Assembly (NCBI GenBank): GCA_007922305.1
Contig: ML677351.1
Coordinates: 11,623,165 to 11,687,164, forward strand
Direction of reading: 5' to 3'
Source: Dermatemys mawii
Lineage: Eukaryota; Chordata; Testudines; Dermatemydidae
DNA: 64,000 nt
A program made the translations under genes and the position numbers. This document shows positions 11,761 to 21,214 of this stretch, in pieces. The notes beneath the pieces are model-generated. The model did no database searches, had not been told where the DNA came from, and saw only the letters and a list, made by a program, of their open reading frames with translations. Each line of letters starts with the position of its first letter. The first letter of the stretch is position 1.

Positions 11761-12937
11761 AAGTGAGGAAAGCATAGATAAGATGGTACAATGAGTGAAG
11801 TTCTTTTTTCGTAATCTGAAGGTTTATGTCCTCACATAAAATAAGAAAGATATGTATTAAAAATAATTTCTCTTAGTATATATCCTTGAAGGGAGAGGGC
11901 CTGATTCTAACCTCTGATGCATGGCATGCACATCAGACATATTCACATGTGCAGCTTTGGGTGGCTATGTATTTAGGAAAATAAGAGTCTGGCAGTGACA
12001 AGCTTACAGAAAGCTTCTGTTTTCATATGTGATGGTATGCAAGAGCTTAATCCTTAGCTGGGAAAAGGCTGAATTTCCGTGCATTAGGACATCCCAACTT
12101 ATGGTGCCAGGTGATGTTTTCTTAATGTCAATTGAAACTGGTTTGAAAAAGCAAAATTGTTCCCAGTCACTTTAGCTTCGCTTTGTAGTTTCCCTGGATA
12201 TATATCATCATTTTTTTATCCCTTCCTTAACATGCTGTGTCAGTTTGGTCCAGTATTACCTGGAAGACAATTATGTATATGTGACGATGCCATGTGTGAA
12301 CAGTTTCCTGGGATCCTCTGTGTCAAATATTTGTGAAAGAAAATTCTTTGATTTTTTTTTCTTCCATGATGCAGTGGTGTTTGCTCTTAAGAAGTTAACA
12401 TTTGCCACCAGTTACCACAGTAAACACAATTACCACAATTCTTTAGTTGGAGTGTATTGGAAAACTGGGGTATCTCAAATACCACTGTGTGATAATTATG
12501 GGAAATTCTAACTTTTGAATGGTTTCCACTGAAAGATATATTCATGAATGACATATTTTATTGTAGATTTTTTTGATTCTTCATTTAAGTAATCAATTTG
12601 TGTGTTTCTGTACAGTGGGGACAGGTTTGGTAGGTGGAACTCCAAGTTTATTCTGCTGGTTTACCGATCTATACACTTTTTCATTTGCAAATTAATAATT
12701 AAGAACATTGTATTATACAGTGCAATCCAGTTACAAAGAAGGTGTGGGGATTGTAAGAGGAACCACTGTGTATCTGTGGTGTAATTCTTTTTTAAACTTG
12801 GGTGAATTTCTTTTCATATCTTCCTTTTAGCCTTAGAATTAATTGTGTGTAAACCATTTGGCTCCTTAGGATGATAATTAATTCACCCCTAAACATTAAT
12901 TTGGTTAAGTAGTTTGTTAGTTATTATTGTTTTTATA

Positions 12938-13048
12938 GAGTTAAATTCATCCCTGTTCAGAAGGGTTACATGAGACCTATGCACCAGTTGTGTTGTATTT
13001 ATGTCATACTGGGCCCTCCTTATGTGGGTGAATTTCATCCATTGGTGT
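12938..13048. repeat. Short palindromic repeat (AAATTCATCC ends)
   Basis: TTAAATTCATCCC at the left and GGGTGAATTTCATCC at the right bracket a short GC-richer core containing TATGCACCAGT. It resembles a small fold-back repeat known to me from chelonian sequence. There is no coding capacity. Confidence 0.4.
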
Positions 13049-13103
13049 AAAAGTTCTCTTTTAATCTTAAATCTTAGTTTTTGAATCTCTTGGAAATACT
13101 GTT

Positions 13104-13887
13104 TGTCATAAGTGTGAAGTAGCCTAGAATTATTGTTTACCTGTAAGGGGTTAAGCTAAAGGTAACCTGAGAGGTGGACAACTGACCAATGAGAAATTCC
13201 TCAGGAGACAAAGGATTTTAAGTTTCAGTTTCTCTCTGGGTCTCTCTCTGTTCACCTCGGCTATGGGATGAACACAGCTATGTCTTTCACTGTAACTATA
13301 AGATTCCATCAAGTACTGTAGTCAGTAAGTTTACCTTCTTTTTATCACTTGGAGGGTTCTCAGTGGTGAGTGTTGGCTGGGTGCTTCTTGATATTGTAAG
13401 CTTCAGCAGAGATCTCAACAGTGGGAGAAAGTTGCCTCAGGGGAGAGGTTTGGTTTCTGAATCCTTTTGTTGATTATGGTAGATGCTGTTCTATTGATAG
13501 TTGTAAGGGATTTATTCCTTTCTTTTTTTCTTTTATTAAAATCTTTCTTTTAAGAAGCTGACTGCTTGTTTTCCATGGTGTAAGATCCTGGTTTTGGATC
13601 GGGCATGTCTCGCAGGATCAGGCGAGGTTTGGTTTTTTTATTCTCTCAAGCTTTCCAGGAGAGGAAGAAGTTTGGGAGGTTAATGGAAAGGGAAAGAAGG
13701 GTCCCAAACTACCCTAAATTGAGTTTGGTGGTAGCAGCGTACCAGGTCCAGAAACAGAAGAAGTTGTGTTCTGGGGAAAAACATTTTAACCCAAGCTGGT
13801 AAAATAAGCTTGTGGGGGTTATTTCTTTTTTCATGCGGGTCCCCACATCTGTACCCTAGAGTTCAGAGTGGGGAGGCAATCTTGACA
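13104..13887 (+). mobile_element. Solo LTR, 784 bp, 5-bp target duplication
   Basis: The element starts TGTCATAAG and ends CTTGACA, giving the TGTCA/TGACA inverted termini of an LTR. CTGTT lies immediately outside both ends (13099-13103 and 13888-13892), a perfect 5-bp duplication. A polyadenylation-like ATTAAA lies near 13538. No internal retroelement genes flank it, so it is a solo LTR left by recombination. The 3' part (ACATCTGTACCCTAGAGTTCA) is a phrase I recognise from an abundant chelonian LTR family. ERV versus Gypsy origin cannot be decided from the LTR alone. Confidence 0.9.
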
Positions 13888-13892
13888 CTGTT

Positions 13893-15010
13893 AACTTCTG
13901 GTTAAGGACCAGATTTTGCCACCATCACTCTCACTGTGTGTCAGTTTGTTCCATGAGGAATCTCTTTGATTTTAAAGGGATTACTTATGGAATGAGTTGC
14001 CATTCAGCATGAGTGAAGGTGACTCATGTTGAAAACATAAGTTAGGATTTCTCATGCACAATGCTGAGCACTTTTGGCTGCCCCTAACTGCAACACCTTG
14101 CAAGGCCCATAATGGCTTAGTTCAGTCTCTACTGAGGTGCCAAATGTGCCCCCTTCCCTTTTTCTATTTTTTTTTTACTTTTATTTTTATAATTAGTTGA
14201 AAAGAACAGTTTGAGTAGTCACTAGTTCTTGAGTTTCTTGTGCTTTCGTGCCACTTGCTTGATATTTCTGTTTAAGCTGTTGCACATTTATATTTTTTAC
14301 CAAATACATTTTGGCCTTTCAAGAGCAGGCCTCCACACCTGACTGCATTTTACAAGTGTGTACTTGACCAGGGCGTGAAACCAAGTGTGATGAATTCCAT
14401 CATGGTCTACAGCAGACAGCATGTAAGGTTGGTTAATGAGTCTGTTAACCTTCCCTTCACTATTAGGGAGTCTGAAAATTGATCCTCAGTCCACTGCAGA
14501 GATTTTCTTTCTTTTTTCCCATATCTGTATGCTAGGATGTATCATTAGACAATATCAGATGATACAGTTATTATCTTGCACAGTTTGGTAGACAGTATTC
14601 AGAAATGAAAAATAGGTTTAGCAGCTCATAATACATAGATTGTTCAATAACTTTCGTTCTCTGAGAACTTTCCAGTGAGTTGAGATTAATACAAGTTGAG
14701 ACGAGAGTCTGAATAAGTGTCTAGCAAGGAGTAGGCTCAGTTCCCCCCCCCCACACACACTTCATATGTAAGCAAAGAAAATTATTAGCATGTTGGTATG
14801 CTAAGTAATGGTTGTAATTTATACATGTTCAATAGAGATTGCCCAAATTAGAAACATCATGTAACCTGTTCAATTGGTAAATTTGTCTTTGCAAATCTCT
14901 CCACCACTTAGAAGAAAGCTACACAGTCCCTGAAATCCAACCACCAGAGAATGATCAAACCAGCAGACAAAAGGGGATACTGCTTATAACTATGTATGCT
15001 ACGCTATCTA
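13893..15010. other. Unannotated stretch
   Basis: AT-rich sequence with a short C-run and CA dinucleotides near 14743-14760. No repeat ends or protein motifs were recognised. Confidence 0.5.
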
Positions 15011-15143
15011 TTCCACCTTGTATTTAGCTCAGCCCCTTTCCCAGACCTGAAGAAGAGCTCTGTGGAGATCAAAAACTTGTCTCTCTCACCAACAGAAGTT
15101 GGTCCAGTAAAAGATACTATCTCACCTACCTTGTTTCTCTAAT
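15011..15143 (+). repeat. SINE-like interspersed repeat, copy 1
   Basis: TTCCACCTTGTATTTAGCTC through CACCAACAGAAGTTGGTCCA to CTTGTTTCTCTAATG matches the copy at 43819-43964 almost word for word. It contains a short fold-back, CCAACAGAAGTTGG. A TGAAGAAGAGCTC segment precedes the fold-back. The family is familiar from turtle genomes, but its exact class (SINE, or tail of a larger retroelement) is uncertain. No coding capacity. Confidence 0.7.
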
Positions 15144-15749
15144 GGGAGTGCAAATCAGTTTAGCATTGTGGTGAGCATAGCAATGCCTACATTTCATTTA
15201 AAATCTAGGTCTAGAACTCTTCAAAGAAATCATGAGGTTTCTTTTTCTTTTGGGTATCAGTAAAGTTGGCTATCGTTCCACGTTCTTAGAAACAGCTGAG
15301 CTAGTTTGGCTGAAACTTAAACAAAATCAACCCAACAAACAACAACAGAGGAACTTTCAGTCTAATGGAGGGACCTGGCATAGATTTCAGCTCAGGTGAT
15401 TAATGTTAGGCAAAGTTACAATCAACTGAAAACAGGGACTTTGGAAAATATTAATAGAACTTAAATAGCTATCTTGTCAACTCTGCCAATAGTCTATGGA
15501 TTCCCTTATAATTTCTATACGAGCATAGTAAATAAAGGTTGTGTGAGTAGCTTTACTAACCAAAAATCTTGTAGTTTGGATATAATGGCGATATCCTTTT
15601 CCTAAGCTCTAAGGCCTGAGGCTATACTGATAGACCTGTATGTGTAGCTTCATATGATGTAATTTCAGACCCTAACCCTGTACTTACTGCATTATATAGA
15701 AAACATTCCTGTAGAGATTAAAATAAGGACACCTCTAAAAGAGCTGGAC
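15144..15749. other. Unannotated spacer
   Basis: Nothing recognised between the SINE-like repeat and the Harbinger element. Confidence 0.5.
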
Positions 15750-15752
15750 TAA

Positions 15753-15769
15753 GGCCTGGTCTACACTAC
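15753..15769 (+). repeat. Left terminal inverted repeat of Harbinger
   Basis: GGCCTGGTCTACACTAC, matched by the right terminus at 20176-20192 with one mismatch. It adjoins TAA. The 330 bp between it and the Myb-like start codon presumably holds the promoter of that gene. No clear TATA box could be assigned. Confidence 0.92.
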
Positions 15770-16690
15770 ACTGTAAAGTCGAATTTATCTGTGTTAAATC
15801 TGTTCTTCCACTTTATTCTCACGACAGCGCCAGTTAGGCTGATCTAAAAGGGGCTTTAAATTGATTTCCAAACTCCTGCCCAACAAGGGGAGTAGTGCTG
15901 AAATTGACGTTTCTGTTGAACTAGCATTATTGAGGATGCAGTTCGACATTACCGGCCTCCGGGAGCTATCCCAGAGTGCTCCAGTGTGACTACTCTGAAC
16001 CCGGATGCATTGGGCAGTTAGACAGGAAGCATCCTAGAAACTTTTGCATCTCACTTCCTCATTGGTCAGCTTGCCGAGATCTCCTGCACAGCTCACCATG
16101 CAGAGCCCACCAGCAGAGGAGACCATGCAGTCCCAGAATCAAAAAAGGGCCCCAGCATGGACTGCAAGGGAGGTACTGGATTTGATCATTGTGTGGGGAG
16201 ATGAATCCATGCTGGCAGAACTGCGATCCTAAGAAAGAAATGCCAATACATATGCCAAAGTCTCCAAGGGCCTGATGGAGCAAGGCCACAGCACGGACAC
16301 ACAACAGGGCCGTGTTAAAAAACAGTGCTGTGTTAAGGAGTTGAGGCAAGACTATCAGAAAGCCAAATAAGCCAACTGACGCTTCAGGTCACAGCCCAAA
16401 ATGTGCCGCTTCTACACTGAACTGCATGCCATTTTAGGGGGATGTGCCACAACTACCCACCCACGTCCGTGAACTCCACCGAGAGATGGCAGAGGTAAAC
16501 ATGGCAGAGGATATGCTGGACGAGGAAGATGAGGTGAAGGAGGACTATGAGGGCGAAGAGTCTACGGAACAGGCAAGCGGAGACACCTATCCTCCCGAAA
16601 GCCAGGAGCTGTTCATCACCCTGGAGCCGGTAACCCCCCAACCCTCCCAGGATGGTATCCTGGACGGGAAAGGCATACAAGGCAACCTTG

Positions 16691-17061
16691 GTGAGTGTCC
16701 CTTGGTCAATGGAGTACCCGCTTGACAAGCTATTTTTTTAATGATTACTGTGCCCTGAGAACTTGGGGTGCAAGAGTGTCTGCAAGAGTGTCTCTGTCTT
16801 AAAAGAAATCCTCCCAGCAGTCCCCCAAGCTTTTTTTGCAGGGGGAGGTGTAGAATCTGGATGGCCAGCAGCGTCTGGGATCATGTGCCCATGCGTTCTC
16901 TGATCGCGATGGGGGAGTGGGGCACAGACACCATACTGTAACAGTCTGGCTAACAGTTATCTTCCCCAATACCAACCAGGTGCTGAGGGGCAGGGTGCAA
17001 CTCTCATCACAGAAAACTTCTTTGTTTTCAAAATACCACTCTCCCTTTCTTTGTCCAACAG
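16691..17061 (+). other. Predicted intron of the Myb-like gene
   Basis: The donor CTTG|GTGAGT at 16691 and the pyrimidine-rich acceptor TTTCTTTGTCCAACAG ending at 17061 bracket a non-conserved segment. Joining the flanks keeps a single reading frame from the acidic region into the coiled-coil exon, which supports the call. Confidence 0.65.
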
Positions 17062-17218
17062 CTGAAACTGTTTCCAGCCTCCCCCTCTCATCCGTGTCCC
17101 ACAGGCTTGCACAGATAAGGTGGCGAAAAAAACACACGCGGGATGAGATGTCCACGGAGCTCATGCAGTCCTCCCGCACAGAGAGAGCACAGCTTAGAGC
17201 TTGGAGACAGTCAATGCT

Positions 17219-17318
17219 GGACTGCTGGAAAGTGGTAACTGAGCGTGAGGAAAGAAGGGACAAGCGGAAGCAGAGAAGAGGTGAAAGGGAACAACGGAGG
17301 GGCGAGAGAGAGGAGAGA
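17219..17318 (+). repeat. Inverted duplication, arm 1 (coiled-coil coding)
   Basis: This 100-bp segment of the Myb-like exon 2 is the reverse complement of 18023-18122 with three mismatches. Both arms are read sense in their own gene, because the genes are convergent. It encodes the charged run following TEREERRDKRKQRRGE. The spacing between arms is about 700 bp. Confidence 0.95.
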
Positions 17319-17459
17319 AGGCAGGAAGCATTGCTCCATCTTCTGGCGGAGCAAACCGACATGCTCCAGAGTCTGGTGGAGCTGCAGGAAAGGCAGCTGG
17401 AGCAAAAACCGCCATGGCAGCCTCTCTGTAACCTCGCCCCTCCTCCCCAAGTGCCATAG

Positions 17460-17992
17460 CCTCATCGCCAGCACTCCGTAGAACGCAGGGGGGCGGGGGC
17501 GGGGCACCTTGCCACTCTACCACAGAGGACCACTCAAGCACCAGAAAGGTGGCACTCCCAAAGTTGTGACTTGTTGCGTGTTCTTGTCCTACCCTCACCC
17601 ACCACCCCGCCCGGTGTTTACCCTCCCTCCCCCACGCACGCCTTCCAGTGCTACATTTACAGCAATCTTCCCATTCCTGTGACCCCTTAATGAAGAATGT
17701 ATGGTTTTCAAACAACAATGATTTTATTATTGCTTAGCAAGTGATGAGGGAATGTGGGGAGGCAGCTGGCTGAAATTTCAGTGCAGGGGAGCAGGAGAAA
17801 GGAAAAGGACACATGGAAATAAAAAAAACAAACAAACCTGTAAAACGTTAGCCTGATCAAGGGGGTGGGTTTTCAGGATGCGTAAACAAACAGCAGAAGT
17901 AGAAACAAAGTGAAGTCTCACACTGTAGTCTGCCTTGCCATGAAACTAGTTGTCAAGGCTTCTCTGATGCGCACAGCATCGGGGGTGCCCTT
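17460..17992. other. Convergent 3' region of the Harbinger element
   Basis: This separates the two stop codons. An AATAAA on the plus strand lies at 17818-17823, and an AATAAA on the minus strand at 17723-17728. If both are used, the two transcripts overlap tail to tail by at least about 100 bp, because each signal lies beyond the other. It is GC-rich on the Myb side and holds no further gene. Confidence 0.55.
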
Positions 17993-19267
17993 CTAACTGC
18001 CCTGGTGTCTGGCTGCGCGTAATCTCTCCTCTCTCTCGCCCCTCTGTTGTTCCCTTTCACCTCTTCTCTGCTTCCGCTTGTCCCTTCTTTCCTCACGCTC
18101 AGTTACCGCTTTCCGGCAGTCCTGCGCATAATCAGCAGCCAGGCGGTCTGCCTTAACCTCCCACCCCGCCATAAATGTCTCTCCCTTGCTCTCACGGAGA
18201 TTGTGGAGCACACAGCAAGCTGCAATAACAATGGGAATATTTGTGGCACTGAGTAAGCTGTGCCAGCGTCCCTTGAAATGCCCAAACACACACTCTACCA
18301 CCATTCTGCATTTGCTCAGTCTGTAGTTGAACAGCTCCTTACTACTATCCAGGGCACCTGTGTATGGCTTCATGAGGCAGGACATTAATGGGTAGGCCGG
18401 GTCCCCAAGAATAACAATCGGCATTTCAACATCCCCAGCTGTAATTTTTTGGACTGGGAAGAGAGTCCCTTCCTGCAGCTGTTTAAAAAGGCTAGAGTTC
18501 TTAAAGACACGAGCACCATGAACCCTGCCTGGCCAACCCACGATGATGGTGAAATGTACCCTTTGATCAACCAGTGCTTGCAGGACCATGGAAAAGTATT
18601 CCTTGTGCTGGTGGTCTGGTGCCAGGATAAGGATATGTGTTCCGTCTATAGCCCCACCACAGTTAGGGAACCCCATTACTACAAAGCCATCCACTATGGC
18701 CTGCACATTTCCAAGTGTCACTACCCTTGACAGCATCAGTTCAATGATTGCGTTGGCCACTTGCATCACTACAGCCCCCTCTGTAGATTTGCCCACTCTG
18801 AACTGATTGCGGACTGACTGGTAGCTGTCTGGCGTGGGAAGCTTTCAGAGGGTTATCGCCACTCGCTTTTGAACTGTGAGGGCTGATCACATCTTGGTAT
18901 TCTGGCGATTCAGCACTGGAAAGAGCAAGTCGCACTGTTCCATAAATGTGCCCTTATGCGTACAAAAGTTTCTGAGCCATTTGGAATCATCCCAAACCTG
19001 CAGCACTATGCGGTTCCACCAGTCCCTGCTAGTTTCCTGGGCCCAGAATCACCGTTCCATTACAGGAACCTGCCCCATTGCCACCAGGATCCCTAAGCTG
19101 CTGGTGGCACTGCATTTGGGGAGCCCTATGTCCATGTCCTCTTCACTCTCGTGACCGACGTGCCTTCACATTCTCGCATGGGTTTTCCCTTCCTGCATAC
19201 ATTTCACGATAATTCGCGAGCTGTTTACAATGCCTGTAACTGCTGCGATGAGCTGAATGGGATCCAT
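17993..19267 (-). pseudogene. Harbinger DDE transposase (HARBI1-like), four in-frame stops and lost catalytic Asp
   Basis: Harbinger transposase, a DDE nuclease that excises and inserts the element. From ATG 19267, starting MDPIQLIAAVTG, the frame runs 425 codons to the stop at 17993 with no net frameshift. TGA stops interrupt it at codons 34, 73, 127 and 141 (19168, 19051, 18889, 18847). The N-terminal region includes WWNRIVLQVWDDSKWLRNF. The DDE_Tnp_4 core shows CGGAIDGTHI (first Asp, about residue 208), GWPGRVHGARVF, where the family has Asp in place of the second Gly of VHGA (about residue 251), GDPAYPL, and RMVVECVFG (catalytic Glu, about residue 325). The segment after APDHQ is shorter than I expect for the family. 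The last about 45 residues are not typical of the family: they repeat the charged coiled coil of the Myb-like partner. The last 267 codons remain open. Confidence 0.92.
18023..18122 (-). repeat. Inverted duplication, arm 2 (transposase tail)
   Basis: Read on the minus strand, this 100-bp segment encodes the C-terminal tail TEREERRDKRKQRRGEREQQ of the transposase frame. It matches arm 1 (17219-17318) at 97 of 100 positions. Outside the arms the two sequences are unrelated. Confidence 0.95.
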
Positions 19268-19294
19268 GTCAACGCACTACTAGGGTGTCTGCAC

Positions 19295-19734
19295 GGGCAG
19301 TCCATGGAAAAGGGCAGAGCTGGCAGCGGAAGCATTCGACTAAGGAAGAAAGGAGAAAGACGAGAGAAAAAATGCCACTTGGAGGGAGAAGACATGCCAC
19401 TCGGCGGGAGCTGCAGAAGCCTCCACACTTAACGTTCTTTTTATGAATGCCTGGAGCACGGCAGGATAGCAGCCCAGGGCCAGTGATGCTGATGGCACCA
19501 GAATAGATATTGCAGCTGAACAATGGGAGGACCTTCGAGGTAGAATCCTCTGGACAATCCATGAAAAAGGGAAGAGCTGGCAGCGGAAGCGTTCGACTAA
19601 AGAAGAAAGTAGAAAGATGAGCGAAGAGATGCCACTCGGTGGGAGAAGAGATGCCACACAGCGGGAGTTACCAAAGCCACCAGTCTTGACGTTATTTTTA
19701 TGAGTGCCTGGACCACGGAAGGATAGCAGGCAAC
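19295..19734. repeat. Imperfect tandem duplication upstream of the transposase
   Basis: Two units of about 182 bp begin at 19295 (GGGCAGTCCATGGAAAAGGG) and 19552 (GGACAATCCATGAAAAAGGG), a period of 257 bp. Each contains AGAGCTGGCAGCGGAAGC, a run of GAAGAAAG motifs, ATGCCACTCGG-type words and a TTTTTATGA-type segment. They lie between the transposase start and the right terminus, so they may be promoter or transposase-binding modules (inference). The overlapping minus-strand open frames here are shadows of this repeat. Confidence 0.85.
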
Positions 19735-20175
19735 TTGATGTAGTTTCGGAATTGACTGGAGTACAGTAAGATAGCAGGCGACTTGAGAGCAGAGTTCTAG
19801 CAGGAGCCGTGACTGGCTGACCACTGCTCTGTCTGCCAAAAGCAGTATGGCGTCTGCAGGACCGAAAGGCGCGAAACGGTTGTCTGACGCACCTTGCACT
19901 GAGGGAGGGGCGAGTGATTGGAAGCGCGAACAAAAAACCCGTGAGACTATTTTTGCCCCCATCATTCAATGCCGGCTTTACCCAGAATTCCAAGGGGCCA
20001 CGGGGACTGCGGGCACTGTGGGATACCTACCCACAGTGCGTCGCTCTGAGAGTTGATGCTAGCTGTGGAACTATGAACGCGATCCGCCGAATTAGCCAGC
20101 TTACTGGGAACACACACAATCGAATGTATACCATTGGCTTTCTTAACTCAAACTCTTGAAAGTCAGCATTAGCTC

Positions 20176-20192
20176 GTAGTGTAGACAAGGCC
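20176..20192 (-). repeat. Right terminal inverted repeat of Harbinger
   Basis: GTAGTGTAGACAAGGCC, complementary to the left terminus with one mismatch and followed by TTA. Confidence 0.92.
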
Positions 20193-20195
20193 TTA

Positions 20196-21206
20196 GATTT
20201 ATTTTTTTAATGAACTATTTATACTTTCCCTTTTGGAAATAGATGATGCATATGCATAGTGTTAGATTACTAAATTGGGAAGTTTCATGTATTTTGGAAG
20301 TGTTTTGTCCCTTTCCAAAAAATGTACATTATTTGCAGAGGCCACTCCAGACAGTGTGTCACCTCCATCCTAACCACCAGAGGTTGTACCACTTCCATCC
20401 CACCGGTTTTCATCGGAGAGGGGTGGGGATTGAGAAGGATGGGGGCAGAGAGGTTTTGAGCCTGTGAAATTAATTACTCAAAAATAAGAAATTTCCATTT
20501 TTTAAAAAAAATCTTCACGTCTGGTCTAATTTAGGGTATTTACTGGGGCATGGAAGAAAAAAGCAGTGAAAGACAGCAATAGAAACCAAGTCCTTGGATA
20601 CCAGGGCCTGTCTCTCTTTAACTTGCCCAACAAGTTTAAGTAAGATCTATGTAATCATTTGACAGGTGAGGGATTAGATTACTGTTTTCTTTATTTATTT
20701 GGCTTTAAAAATAATACTTACATTTAAACTGAATTTTGTCTTTAACTGTTATCCTTCTGTTTGATGGAATGTCAGAACTTCCAGGAAAACTAACACAAAT
20801 TGGAACAAGTGACAGGGGAAATATGCATTTAGTTGCTTCAGGAAGTCCTCACAAAAATATTTTGATCATAAAGTGCATCTCTACAAAGTATCGCTTTAAG
20901 GAGAAAAAAAAAGTCTAGCACCAATCCTTATCCTAGTTATTCACAAGGACAGAATGCTACCCCCTAACTGTATTTTCCTGAAGATGATTACTTTAATATT
21001 TAATTACAATATTACTGGGAGGCCCCAATCAGAGTCATATTATGAGCACTGCCTATGTTCCAATGTCTAGAGTAACACTCCTCCTACTGGAAAGATGAGA
21101 CACTTTTTCATCATCTTAAACTCTTATCCTGTGTTCCAGTCTGCTGCTGTTGGACCCCTGTTTCCATGCAGTCTCACTGAATTCAATGGTGCTCCTCACG
21201 AGCTCA
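20196..21206. other. Unannotated stretch
   Basis: No repeat ends or protein motifs recognised. Confidence 0.5.
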
Positions 21207-21214
21207 GGCTAGTG

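Larger units (their letters stand above)
10441..12937. other. Mostly unannotated stretch
   Basis: Apart from the hairpin at 10948-11000 and the old LINE tail at 11425-11760, nothing is recognisable. The open frames at 10503-10877 and 12245-12511 show no domain. Confidence 0.45.
16098..17459 (+). pseudogene. Harbinger Myb/SANT-like DNA-binding partner protein, broken
   Basis: Harbinger transposons encode a Myb-like protein that binds the element ends and brings the transposase into the nucleus (family knowledge). Starting at ATG 16098, the frame gives a trihelix-type start containing RAPAWTAREVLDLIIVWGDE, then TAA at 16230. Further in-frame stops lie at 16368, 16377 and 16470, and a +1 shift near 16440 leads into the acidic middle region (16444 on, with DEEDEVKEDYEGEE). 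A splice donor GTGAGT at 16691 and an acceptor CAACAG ending at 17061 remove an intron and keep the frame (phase 1). Exon 2 encodes a charged coiled coil (EREERRDKRKQRRGEREQRR) and a leucine-rich end (LVELQERQLEQ), stopping at 17459. The coiled-coil DNA is duplicated in the transposase gene. Confidence in family is high; exon limits rest on inspection. Confidence 0.85.
15753..20192. mobile_element. Full-length PIF/Harbinger transposon, 4.44 kb, decayed
   Basis: The left terminus GGCCTGGTCTACACTAC and the right terminus GTAGTGTAGACAAGGCC are inverted repeats with one mismatch in 17. They are flanked by TAA (15750-15752) and TTA (20193-20195), the TWA duplication of PIF/Harbinger. The element carries the two genes typical of the superfamily in convergent orientation: a rightward Myb/SANT-like DNA-binding protein and a leftward DDE transposase. 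Both are interrupted by stop codons, so this copy cannot be autonomous. Between the genes is a 100-bp inverted duplication (17219-17318 and 18023-18122). Between the transposase start and the right terminus lies an imperfect tandem duplication. Mobilisation of the smaller two-hairpin MITEs, which share its termini, is inferred. Confidence 0.95.

Noticed and set aside
16799..17718. Long minus-strand open frames opposite the Myb-like gene
   Set aside because: They mirror the GC-rich coding and coiled-coil sequence of the plus-strand gene and have no family signature.
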